A stretch of DNA of 6,228 bases, taken from contig NZ_JBGXYA010000038.1 in NCBI RefSeq assembly GCF_041814905.1, positions 1 through 6,228 on the forward strand, given 5' to 3'. A model generated the notes under the pieces. It ran no database searches and was not told the origin of the DNA. It was given only the letters and a program-made list of their open reading frames with translations. Positions 1 through 5,382 of the stretch are shown here, in pieces; the stretch's first letter is position 1, and each line of letters starts with the position of its first letter. Both the position numbers and the translations under genes were made by a program. The DNA comes from Glaesserella sp041814905. GTDB lineage: Bacteria; Pseudomonadota; Gammaproteobacteria; Enterobacterales; Pasteurellaceae.

Positions 1-780
1 GGTAAAAAATTAGGTATCGTCGGTTACGGTCATATCGGTTCGCAATTAAGTATTATTGCAGAGTCGATTGGTATGAAAGTGTATTTCTACGACATTGAAA
101 ACAAACTGCCGTTAGGCAATGCGCAGCAAATCCCGACACTGGAAGAACTGCTCTCAACCTGTGATGCGATTTCTTTGCATGTGCCGGAAAACGCCTCCAC
201 TAAAAATTTAATGGATGCCACCCGCATTGCACAATTGAAAGAAGGTTCCGTTTTAATCAATGCCGCTCGTGGTACCGTTGTGGATATTGATGCGTTAGTC
301 TCCCGTTTGGAAGCCGGCACATTACGCGGTGCGGCGTTAGACGTTTTCCCTGAAGAACCGGCTTCCGCCAGCGATCCGTTCGTTTCTCCGTTATGCAAAT
401 TCGATAACGTGATCTTAACGCCGCACATCGGCGGTTCGACGTCCGAAGCGCAAGAAAATATCGGTACGGAAGTTGCCAATAAATTCGTGAAATACTCCGA
501 CAACGGTTCAACGCTCTCTGCAGTGAACTTCCCTGAAGTGTCGTTACCGGAGCACAAAGGCGCAAAACGTTTGTTGCATATCCATGAAAACAAACCGGGC
601 ATTCTAAATAAGATCAACCAAGTCTTTGTAGATTCAAACGTGAATATCGCCGCCCAGTTCTTACAAACGGATCCGTCTATCGGTTATGTGGTCATTGATG
701 TTGAATCGGAAAATACCGCAGAAGCGCTAAAAAGCTTGAAAGAAATTGAAGGTACAATTAAAGCGCGCGTGCTCTATTAA
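1..780 (+). CDS. serA: D-3-phosphoglycerate dehydrogenase SerA, 5'-truncated by window edge
   Basis: Cytoplasmic enzyme that oxidises 3-phosphoglycerate to 3-phosphohydroxypyruvate with NAD+, the first step of serine synthesis. The frame is open from base 1, so the gene begins upstream; 259 residues are present, about the C-terminal 63% of the 410-residue E. coli protein. The fragment opens in the NAD-binding domain with the Rossmann glycine motif GYGHIG (residues 8-13). The catalytic set of the D-2-hydroxyacid dehydrogenase family is present: Arg90 in ARGTVVD, Glu119 in FPEEPA and His142 in PHIGG. From about residue 190 comes a C-terminal ACT domain (HIHENKPG, VNIAAQ). It retains the His, Asn and second Asn that bind serine in the E. 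coli enzyme, so feedback inhibition by serine is expected (inference). The methionine at base 73 is internal, not a start. A strong terminator follows. Identification is very secure. Confidence 0.97.
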   Translation, partial: GKKLGIVGYGHIGSQLSIIAESIGMKVYFYDIENKLPLGNAQQIPTLEELLSTCDAISLHVPENASTKNLMDATRIAQLKEGSVLINAARGTVVDIDALVSRLEAGTLRGAALDVFPEEPASASDPFVSPLCKFDNVILTPHIGGSTSEAQENIGTEVANKFVKYSDNGSTLSAVNFPEVSLPEHKGAKRLLHIHENKPGILNKINQVFVDSNVNIAAQFLQTDPSIGYVVIDVESENTAEALKSLKEIEGTIKARVLY

Positions 781-802
781 TTGTGTAAATTTTTTTCTTG
801 AT

Positions 803-826
803 CAAAGAAATTATCTTTTTTCTTTG
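803..826 (+). repeat. AT-rich 8-bp inverted repeat upstream of the serA terminator
   Basis: CAAAGAAA (803-810) is the exact reverse complement of TTTCTTTG (819-826), with an 8-base loop. The short palindrome TTGATCAA (798-805) overlaps its left side. The stem is mostly A-T pairs, so it is weak. It may be a minor accessory hairpin before the main serA terminator or mere composition. No function can be assigned. Confidence 0.3.
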
Positions 827-841
827 GTAGCCTTCGAATCG

Positions 842-869
842 GCAGGTGCAATCGTGCACCTGCTTTTTT
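842..869 (+). terminator. Rho-independent terminator of serA
   Basis: Perfect 9-bp stem GCAGGTGCA (842-850) / TGCACCTGC (855-863) with a 4-base loop, followed at once by six T residues (864-869). It lies 62 bases after the serA stop and 13 bases before the yjjP start. It has the full textbook form on the + strand. Its position just before yjjP means yjjP-yjjB transcription depends either on read-through or on a promoter I could not identify convincingly in 781-881. Confidence 0.9.
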
Positions 870-875
870 GGAAGG
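870..875 (+). promoter_or_regulatory. Ribosome binding site deciding the yjjP start
   Basis: GGAAGG at 870-875 sits 6 bases before ATG 882. It supports that start over the in-frame GTG at 846, which lies inside the left arm of the serA terminator and has no Shine-Dalgarno sequence. Confidence 0.7.
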
Positions 876-881
876 TATATT

Positions 882-1664
882 ATGCAATACGCTCAATCTG
901 AAGAAAAACAACGAGAAATTACGCGATTATGCGTGCAAGTTGCGTTGTTATTACTCCAACATGGTGCGGAAAGCACGCTGGTTGTTCAAATGGCACAACG
1001 TTTAGGTCTCGCCCTTGGTGTGGATAGTGTTGAATGTGCACTCACTCCAAATGCGATCATTCTCACAACTTTGCTGAATGATAACTGTATTACTACCACT
1101 CGCAAAAATGTTGATCGCGGCATTAATATGCAAATTGTGACCGAAGTACAGCGGATTGTTATTACCGCCGAACATCATATTTATAATATGCAATATGTCC
1201 GCCAAAAGTTAAATGAACTTAAACCGCTAAAATATAATCGTTGGTTGGTGGTGTTGATGGTAGGGCTTTCCTGTGCCAGCTTTTCTCATCTTAGCGGTGG
1301 CGATTTCACTATTTTCATGATCACCTTTATTGCTTCATCATGTGCGATGTTTATTCGCCAAGAATTAGCCCATCGACATTATAATCCACTGATTATTTTC
1401 TCTTGCACCGCTTTCGTCGCATCAATGATTGCCGGTGTCGCACTAAAATATGAATGGGGTAATCAACCACAAATTGCTCTTGCCTCAAGCGTATTGCTCC
1501 TGGTGCCGGGATTTCCTTTAATTAATTCGCTTGCGGATATTCTAAAAGGGCATATAAATATGGGGCTTGCCCGTTGGACTATCGCCTCTGTACTCACTCT
1601 CGGTGCTTGTATGGGTATTGTGTTGGCGCTCACTTTTCTCAATATTGCAAGTTGGGGGGCATAA
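882..1664 (+). CDS. yjjP: YjjP, large subunit of the ThrE-family YjjPB exporter (probable succinate exporter)
   Basis: Inner-membrane protein of 260 residues (E. coli YjjP about 256). In E. coli, YjjP and YjjB together export succinate; the wider ThrE family includes the Corynebacterium threonine/serine exporter, in which the two parts are fused. A cytoplasmic N-terminal domain (about 1-118) carries the conserved LLQHGAES (24-31), NAIILTT (57-63) and TRKNVDRGINM (73-83) motifs. About five membrane helices follow (roughly 121-139, 142-159, 169-188, 197-216, 232-255). LLLVPGFPLIN (205-215) and KGHINMGLARW (222-232) are further family hallmarks. I chose ATG 882 because it has a Shine-Dalgarno sequence and gives the family length; the longer GTG form begins within the serA terminator. 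The stop codon TAA directly abuts the yjjB ATG, so the two are co-translated. Family is secure; substrate is inferred from E. coli. Confidence 0.93.
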   Translation: MQYAQSEEKQREITRLCVQVALLLLQHGAESTLVVQMAQRLGLALGVDSVECALTPNAIILTTLLNDNCITTTRKNVDRGINMQIVTEVQRIVITAEHHIYNMQYVRQKLNELKPLKYNRWLVVLMVGLSCASFSHLSGGDFTIFMITFIASSCAMFIRQELAHRHYNPLIIFSCTAFVASMIAGVALKYEWGNQPQIALASSVLLLVPGFPLINSLADILKGHINMGLARWTIASVLTLGACMGIVLALTFLNIASWGA

Positions 1665-2129
1665 ATGGAACTGCTACTCTCATTAATTGATGATATGTTT
1701 TTTGCCGCAATTCCCGCCGTCGGCTTTGCGTTACTGTTTAATGTTCCGCCGAAAGCGTTGAAGTATTGTGCGATTCTGGGTGCGATTGCGCATGCTTTCA
1801 GAACCTTGATGATTCATTATGATGTACCGCTTGTGTTGGCAACGTTTATTGCCACGTCAACCATTGGTTTTATCGGAGTTTATTTATCACAACGCTATTT
1901 AGCACACCCGAAAGTTTTCACCGTTGCCGCAATCATTCCGATGATTCCGGGGGTATATGCTTATAAAGGCATGATTGCCATGGTACGGATGAATTACGAT
2001 GGTTTTTCCAATGAATTGTTCGTACAGATGATTGATAACTTTATCAAAACAGGCTTTATTTTGGGCGCATTGGTTTTTGGCTTAGCATTGCCGGGACTGT
2101 TGTTCTACCGTCATAAACCGGTTATCTAA
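1665..2129 (+). CDS. yjjB: YjjB, small subunit of the ThrE-family YjjPB exporter
   Basis: Inner-membrane protein of 154 residues (E. coli YjjB 157), the partner of YjjP. It corresponds to the C-terminal membrane half of fused ThrE proteins (DUF3815 / ThrE_2 type). About five hydrophobic segments are visible (roughly 5-25, 32-50, 54-75, 84-106, 123-146). Conserved family stretches are AAIPAVGFALLFNVP (14-28), YLAHPKVFTVAA (78-89), IPMIPGVYAY (91-100) and LALPGLLFYR (140-149). The ATG follows the yjjP TAA with no gap, and the G-run at 1654-1659 inside yjjP serves as ribosome binding site at 5 bases spacing, which indicates translational coupling. Succinate is the known substrate in E. coli; here the role is inferred. 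It ends six bases before the large uptake-sequence hairpin that separates it from the convergent genes. Confidence 0.92.
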   Translation: MELLLSLIDDMFFAAIPAVGFALLFNVPPKALKYCAILGAIAHAFRTLMIHYDVPLVLATFIATSTIGFIGVYLSQRYLAHPKVFTVAAIIPMIPGVYAYKGMIAMVRMNYDGFSNELFVQMIDNFIKTGFILGALVFGLALPGLLFYRHKPVI

Positions 2130-2134
2130 AATGA

Positions 2135-2143
2135 ACAAGCGGT
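2135..2143 (+). other. DNA-uptake signal sequence, Apl type
   Basis: Exact ACAAGCGGT core followed by C, as in the A. pleuropneumoniae-type uptake consensus. Such sequences are bound preferentially during natural transformation. This copy forms the left arm of the convergent hairpin. Confidence 0.85.
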
Positions 2144-2171
2144 CGTTTTTACAAATTATTTTACAAAAACG

Positions 2172-2180
2172 ACCGCTTGT
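2172..2180 (-). other. DNA-uptake signal sequence, Apl type, inverted copy
   Basis: ACCGCTTGT on the + strand, so ACAAGCGGT on the - strand, again followed by C. It forms the right arm of the convergent hairpin. Confidence 0.85.
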
Positions 2181-2190
2181 ATTCGGTTTA

Positions 2191-2706
2191 TCAGTAGCTA
2201 ACTAAAATTTTAGCACCGTTAGAGTACAAAATACTTTGCGGTTGCAAGTGAGCGGAAAGCTGTACGTCAGGCTCGGACAAAATCGCCTGCACATCATCAG
2301 GTAAACTCGCAAGTGGCACAGTAAATACCAGCTCACTGGTGGTTTTCCGTTTCAAATTATCTTTGAAGGATACCGGCGTATCTTGAATCAAGATCAGTTT
2401 ATTATTGTAAATATAACTCGCCTTCCAATGCACAATCCGCATATTACGAGTGCTTTTGTTTTCAGCGGAATATTTAAAATTCACTACCGTTTGACCGTTT
2501 TTATCCTGGCCAAGCTCAACGCCTAAATATTTCACGTCGATATTGTCCGTAAAGTTTTTTAAACTACGCTCCGCTTTACTCGGTGAAACATTTTTTTTGA
2601 CTGCTTTTTCTTCTACCGTCGGAGTAATTTTGACAACTTCTGCCTGCGCATAAGCCACAACACCAACAGATAATAATACCGCCAACAAAGATTGATGTAA
2701 TTTCAT
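2191..2706 (-). CDS. Exported protein of unknown function, downstream of manA
   Basis: I do not recognise this gene. From ATG 2706 it encodes 171 residues. The N-terminus is a clear Sec signal peptide: Lys2, a hydrophobic core at about 7-18, and an AQA site giving probable cleavage after residue 22. There is no lipobox cysteine, so the mature form of about 149 residues should be soluble in the periplasm or secreted. A lysine- and glutamate-rich linker follows (about 24-55), then a region of alternating hydrophobic residues with aromatic positions (about 56-171: VNFKYSAENKS, WKASYIYNNKLI, ELVFTVPL). This looks like a small beta-sandwich; the Ig/FxLYD-like comparison is inference only. No catalytic motif or cysteine is seen in the mature part. 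A longer form from ATG 2766 lacks a good ribosome site and would bury the signal peptide. It starts 96 bases after the manA stop and may be co-transcribed. Confidence 0.85.
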   Translation of the reverse strand: MKLHQSLLAVLLSVGVVAYAQAEVVKITPTVEEKAVKKNVSPSKAERSLKNFTDNIDVKYLGVELGQDKNGQTVVNFKYSAENKSTRNMRIVHWKASYIYNNKLILIQDTPVSFKDNLKRKTTSELVFTVPLASLPDDVQAILSEPDVQLSAHLQPQSILYSNGAKILVSY

Positions 2707-2710
2707 ATCT

Positions 2711-2718
2711 TCCTCCTT
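2711..2718 (-). promoter_or_regulatory. Near-perfect Shine-Dalgarno site of the exported-protein gene
   Basis: On the - strand AAGGAGGA (2718 down to 2711) lies 4 bases before ATG 2706. It is the strongest ribosome site in the window and fixes the start at the signal-peptide methionine instead of the upstream in-frame ATGs at 2748 and 2766. Confidence 0.85.
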
Positions 2719-2746
2719 AAGAGAATAATCAAGCTCATTTGACTTC

Positions 2747-2752
2747 ATTCTA
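2747..2752 (-). promoter_or_regulatory. Possible -10 element for the exported-protein gene
   Basis: TAGAAT on the - strand (5 of 6 to TATAAT) lies about 40 bases upstream of ATG 2706, within the 96-base gap after manA. No convincing -35 hexamer is found at 16-18 bases, so this is weak. The alternative is that the gene is simply the last cistron of the yobD-manA transcript. Confidence 0.22.
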
Positions 2753-2802
2753 CAAACATTCCGCACATTTTGGCTAGCACATTTGCAAATAATTTAAGGC
2801 AA

Positions 2803-4005
2803 TTAAGGCAAGGTAGCAATAATGGCATAACCATCGGTTTCACCGATGATATCCGCTTTACTGCCTGCGGTGATAAATGCGGCCTCCCCTTGCTGTAAAT
2901 GGAGGGAATCTTCACCTAAATCAATATATAAGCTGCCAGCCATTACTAATAAAATACTCGCACTGGTTGCCGCCACCTCTTCTTCATCAAAAGGCTTAAA
3001 CTCGAGACGTTGCATTGCAAAGTCTTTTGCTTCAGGGGTCGGATACAAATGTAATGCCTCTTCACCGTCATATTCCGGAATCAGTTTCGGTGTTACTTCA
3101 CGGTAGTCAATACTGTTGAGCAACGCTGGAATATCAATGTATTTCGGGGTTAAACCGCCACGAATTACGTTATCGGAAGCTGCCATCAACTCAATATTTT
3201 GACCGCGTAAATAAGCGTGCGGTAAGCCGGCTCCTTGGTAGATTCCTTCGCCTTTTTTGACATTGACAATATTAAACAAATAAAAACAGAGCAAACCTGC
3301 ATCCAACTTGTTTTGTGGGATATTCATGCTTTCTATGGCGTAAAGTACCCAATAATCCGGATCATCCAATTTTAGTTTGCCTTGTTGGTACGCTTCCTGC
3401 TTGGTCTCAATAACCGGCAACAACCACGCGGCTAACTGCTCTTGCGACGCTTGCATAATTTCGGCATAAACATCAGGCAACCCTTTGGTATCGATTGCTG
3501 ACGCTAACGGTTTGAGCGAATCATGTTTAGATAGCGCCTCTTTCATGCCAGAAAACGATCTAAAACCATGCAATAACCACGAATCGGATAGTGCAATCAT
3601 CATTTCCGGTTTGTGATTACGATCTTTGTACGTTCGATTCGGAGCGTTAAGGGCAATTCCCAATTGATTTTCACGCTCAAAACCCAGTTCCGCCTCGGCT
3701 TTAGTTGGGTGTAACTGTATTGAGAGTGGCAATTTCACATCCAGCACTTTCAATAAATAAGGTAATTCATCACCGAATTTTTGGCGGGCATTTTCACCGA
3801 GCAATTCCGGCGCATTGTCGATGACTTTATCCAATTCGACCCAATTACCGTCAATTTCAACCAGTGACGGTGCTGAACGATGTGCGCCGAGCCAATATTC
3901 CGCATAAGGTTTATTCTCCGGATTTTCCAGCTTTAACCAATTCGGAATAAAACTGGAACCACCCCAATCATAATGTTGGTACTTACCGACTAGTTTAAAA
4001 ATCAT
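2803..4005 (-). CDS. manA: Mannose-6-phosphate isomerase, type I (zinc)
   Basis: Cytoplasmic zinc enzyme interconverting mannose-6-phosphate and fructose-6-phosphate; it feeds PTS-imported mannose into glycolysis and also serves GDP-sugar synthesis. It has 400 residues (E. coli ManA 391). The N-terminal KYQHYDWGG (8-16) and AEYWLGAH (35-42) are typical. Zinc ligands can be placed at Gln97 and His99 (IQLHP), Glu134 and His263. Signature 1 of the family is YKDRNHKPE (126-134). Signature 2 spans 263-288 (HAYLRG, MAASDN, RGGLTPK), with the catalytic arginine at 282. The C-terminal part is the usual cupin-like domain. The start overlaps the yobD stop as ATGA (4005-4002), with GGGGGA (4019-4014) 8 bases upstream as ribosome site. 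No separate promoter is seen, so expression probably follows yobD. No key residue is missing. Confidence 0.97.
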   Translation of the reverse strand: MIFKLVGKYQHYDWGGSSFIPNWLKLENPENKPYAEYWLGAHRSAPSLVEIDGNWVELDKVIDNAPELLGENARQKFGDELPYLLKVLDVKLPLSIQLHPTKAEAELGFERENQLGIALNAPNRTYKDRNHKPEMMIALSDSWLLHGFRSFSGMKEALSKHDSLKPLASAIDTKGLPDVYAEIMQASQEQLAAWLLPVIETKQEAYQQGKLKLDDPDYWVLYAIESMNIPQNKLDAGLLCFYLFNIVNVKKGEGIYQGAGLPHAYLRGQNIELMAASDNVIRGGLTPKYIDIPALLNSIDYREVTPKLIPEYDGEEALHLYPTPEAKDFAMQRLEFKPFDEEEVAATSASILLVMAGSLYIDLGEDSLHLQQGEAAFITAGSKADIIGETDGYAIIATLP

Positions 4006-4460
4006 TTTTTATATCCCCCAAAGAAGCTAACCACTTTTTCAACATCGTCCTGCTTTTTAATACGGACAAGCAAACGCCTACCATTGTTCAAATCCATCAC
4101 CAAAATTTGATTATCCGCCAAATTAATTTGTTTAACCTTGCTGTAAGTAAAATAAATATTACCGAAGAAAAAACCGTTTTCTTTCAATAATAAACGCGGG
4201 AAACGAATAAATGCCGAATAAACGACCAAAATAATACAGGTTGCAAGCAGATAGAGCGTTAACGGTTCAATCCCCGTTTGTATGCCTTGCACGATAATTA
4301 ACACAATCAATGCAATTAAAATACCGGAATCCAGCCCTGCTTGTCGTTTCAATTCCACTGTGAGTACTGTTTTGCCTTTAAGTTTATCCATTACCATTTG
4401 GTCATAAATAGCAAAAGCGAAGCAGAAAAAAATACCGATAAAGAGAATGATGTTTGTCAT
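4002..4460 (-). CDS. yobD: YobD, UPF0266 (DUF986) inner-membrane protein
   Basis: It has 152 residues, the same length as E. coli YobD, and resembles it throughout; function is unknown. Three hydrophobic helices (about 3-20, 45-62, 67-88) are followed by a polar C-terminal domain (about 92-152). That domain carries the conserved KENGFFFGNIYFTYSKVKQ run (93-111), ILVMDLNNGRRLLVRI (119-134) and a short final helix; its strand pattern resembles small membrane-associated PH-like domains (inference). AIYDQ (17-21) after helix 1 is also conserved. In enterobacteria yobD lies next to manXYZ, as here. Unusually, ATG 4460 has no Shine-Dalgarno sequence: the preceding 20 bases are AT-rich. The frame stays open upstream to 4604, but that extension runs through the intergenic hairpin into manZ and is not homologous to YobD. 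The stop overlaps the manA start by 4 bp. Confidence 0.9.
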   Translation of the reverse strand: MTNIILFIGIFFCFAFAIYDQMVMDKLKGKTVLTVELKRQAGLDSGILIALIVLIIVQGIQTGIEPLTLYLLATCIILVVYSAFIRFPRLLLKENGFFFGNIYFTYSKVKQINLADNQILVMDLNNGRRLLVRIKKQDDVEKVVSFFGGYKK

Positions 4461-4494
4461 ATTTGAATTTTGTATAAAGGAAAAGACCGCCTGC

Positions 4495-4503
4495 AGTATA
4501 ACA
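4495..4503 (-). promoter_or_regulatory. Possible extended -10 promoter for yobD-manA inside the hairpin
   Basis: On the - strand TGTTATACT (4503-4495) matches the extended -10 form TGnTATAAT with one change. It overlaps the loop of the manZ terminator hairpin. Transcription would begin near 4488, inside the second stem arm, giving a leader of about 28 bases before ATG 4460. There is no recognisable -35. Speculative. Confidence 0.3.
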
Positions 4504-4509
4504 AGCGGT
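4501..4509 (+). other. DNA-uptake signal sequence, Apl type
   Basis: Exact ACAAGCGGT core followed by C on the + strand, forming one arm of the manZ hairpin. The other arm (4485-4493 on the opposite strand) is a degenerate copy, CAGGCGGTC instead of CAAGCGGTC. Confidence 0.8.
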
Positions 4510-4533
4510 CTGATTTCACGATTATTTTGCAAA

Positions 4534-5370
4534 TTATGCCAAAATACCAGTCCACGCACCGAAGATACCGATGACGAAGAAACCGATGATAATCCAAAGG
4601 GCATTCACACGATTACGCAATAACCACATACACGCAAAGGTTAAAAGTAACGGTAATAAGCCCGGCATCAAGCTATCTAAGATAGATTGAACAGTGGTAA
4701 TCTCCGTTGTACCGTCTTGTTTTTGAATGGTTGAAACCACAAGCGGTACGTTAATGCTTGTCCATTTTTGAACCAATGCTCCCATAATAAACAAACCGAG
4801 AATGGATGCACCTTCAGTTAATTTTTGCAATAAACCGCCGCTCATATCTTGTACGACGTCTAACCCTTTTTTATAGCCGTAAACCACGCCGTAGTAACGC
4901 GTTGCTAAGCGTACAAGGTTAAACAGCACGAAGAAAAGCAATGGTCCTAAGATGCTACCGGTTAATGCGATCCCAGCCCCTAAGGCAGCAAAGACCGGGC
5001 GCGCGGTACCCCAGTAAATCGGGTCACCCACACCGGCTAGAGGTCCCATAAGACCGACTTTGATCCCGTTGATTGCCGCATCATCGATAGGTTTGCCGTT
5101 TGCACGCTCTTCTTCCATCGCAATAGTCACCCCTAATACCGGTGCTGCCACGAACGGCTGGGTGTTAAAGAACTCAAGGTGACGTTTGATCGCATCTTTG
5201 CGCTCTTGTGAATTCGGATCCGGATATAAACGTTTGATGACAGGTACCATGGAGTAAGCAAAACCTAACGCCTGCATACGCTCGAAGTTCCAAGAACCTT
5301 GGAAGAGATTAGAACGGCGTACCACCGCATTTAAATCGCTCTGTGTTACTTTTTTGATGTCAGTTGTCAT
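4534..5370 (-). CDS. manZ: Mannose-family PTS membrane subunit IID
   Basis: Membrane subunit that with ManY forms the sugar channel of the mannose phosphotransferase system; ManX phosphorylates the sugar as it enters. The protein has 278 residues from ATG 5370 (E. coli about 283) and is highly similar throughout. A long cytoplasmic N-terminal half carries RSNLFQGSWNFERMQALGF, HLEFFNTQPFVAAPVLG and INGIKVGLMGPLAGVGDP. Hydrophobic segments follow (LGPLLFFVLFNLVRLATRYYG; ASILGLFIMGALV; the C-terminal PGLLPLLLTFACMWLLRN and WIIIGFFVIGIFG). A second in-frame ATG lies 6 bases upstream at 5376. AAGGA (5384-5380) is 9 bases from 5370 but only 3 from 5376, so I prefer 5370. The ribosome site overlaps the manY stop codon, indicating coupling. 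A terminator-like hairpin follows. Confidence 0.95.
   Translation of the reverse strand: MTTDIKKVTQSDLNAVVRRSNLFQGSWNFERMQALGFAYSMVPVIKRLYPDPNSQERKDAIKRHLEFFNTQPFVAAPVLGVTIAMEEERANGKPIDDAAINGIKVGLMGPLAGVGDPIYWGTARPVFAALGAGIALTGSILGPLLFFVLFNLVRLATRYYGVVYGYKKGLDVVQDMSGGLLQKLTEGASILGLFIMGALVQKWTSINVPLVVSTIQKQDGTTEITTVQSILDSLMPGLLPLLLTFACMWLLRNRVNALWIIIGFFVIGIFGAWTGILA
4739..4747 (+). other. DNA-uptake signal sequence inside manZ
   Basis: Exact ACAAGCGGT core, here followed by A. Read on the - strand it falls in the manZ codons for Val-Pro-Leu-Val. It is a single copy, so it is not part of a hairpin. Confidence 0.7.
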
Positions 5371-5382
5371 AATCATGCTTCC

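Larger units (their letters stand above)
2135..2180. terminator. Convergent-gene hairpin made of two opposed DNA-uptake sequences
   Basis: ACAAGCGGTCGTTTTT (2135-2150) and its exact reverse complement (2165-2180) form a perfect 16-bp stem around a 14-base loop. Each arm starts with the Apl-type uptake core ACAAGCGGT. It lies between the yjjB stop (2129, + strand) and the stop of the secreted-protein gene (2191, - strand), where a shared bidirectional terminator is expected; paired uptake sequences acting as terminators are well known in Pasteurellaceae. Oddly, neither side has a T-run after the stem: the five T's are inside it. ATAAACCG (2113-2120) and CGGTTTAT (2184-2191) add an outer 8-bp dyad, using the last codons of both genes. 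Inverted repeat certain; terminator role likely. Confidence 0.8.
4484..4511 (-). terminator. Terminator-like hairpin after manZ, containing an uptake sequence
   Basis: On the - strand AGACCGCTTG (4511-4502) pairs with CAGGCGGTCT (4493-4484) with one mismatch (4491/4504), 8-base loop, then a run of four T's in all, counting the last stem base (4484-4481), and CC before more T's. It lies 22 bases after the manZ stop and ends 23 bases before yobD. The first arm contains the uptake core. It probably terminates part of the manXYZ transcripts and lowers yobD-manA expression relative to the transporter. The T-run is short, so read-through is plausible. Confidence 0.7.

Noticed and set aside
87..617. 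Long open frame antisense to serA
   Set aside because: It lies wholly opposite well-conserved serA codons, has no ribosome site and no recognisable protein features; it is a by-product of serA codon use.
846..881. Longer YjjP starting at GTG 846
   Set aside because: The extra residues are encoded by the serA terminator hairpin and T-run, there is no ribosome site, and the family begins at about the ATG 882 position.
876..881. TATATT as a -10 element for yjjP
   Set aside because: Transcription would start inside the yjjP coding region after the start codon, and no -35 is present; the string is just the AT-rich spacer after the ribosome site.
2707..2766. Longer form of the exported protein starting at ATG 2766 or 2748
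   Set aside because: It would place about 14-20 charged residues before the signal peptide and ignore the near-perfect Shine-Dalgarno site serving ATG 2706.
2755..2773. Possible Hin-type uptake sequence near ATGTGCGGA on the - strand
   Set aside because: Only 7 of 9 bases match AAGTGCGGT, and all exact uptake cores here are of the other type.
2781..2790. Palindrome ATTTGCAAAT after manA as an operator or terminator
   Set aside because: It is a 10-base AT-rich palindrome with no loop or T-run and no recognised regulator; chance is sufficient.
4461..4604. Longer YobD starting in manZ at 4604
   Set aside because: The extension overlaps manZ codons and the intergenic hairpin, is serine-rich and not like YobD, whereas ATG 4460 gives exactly the E. 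coli length.
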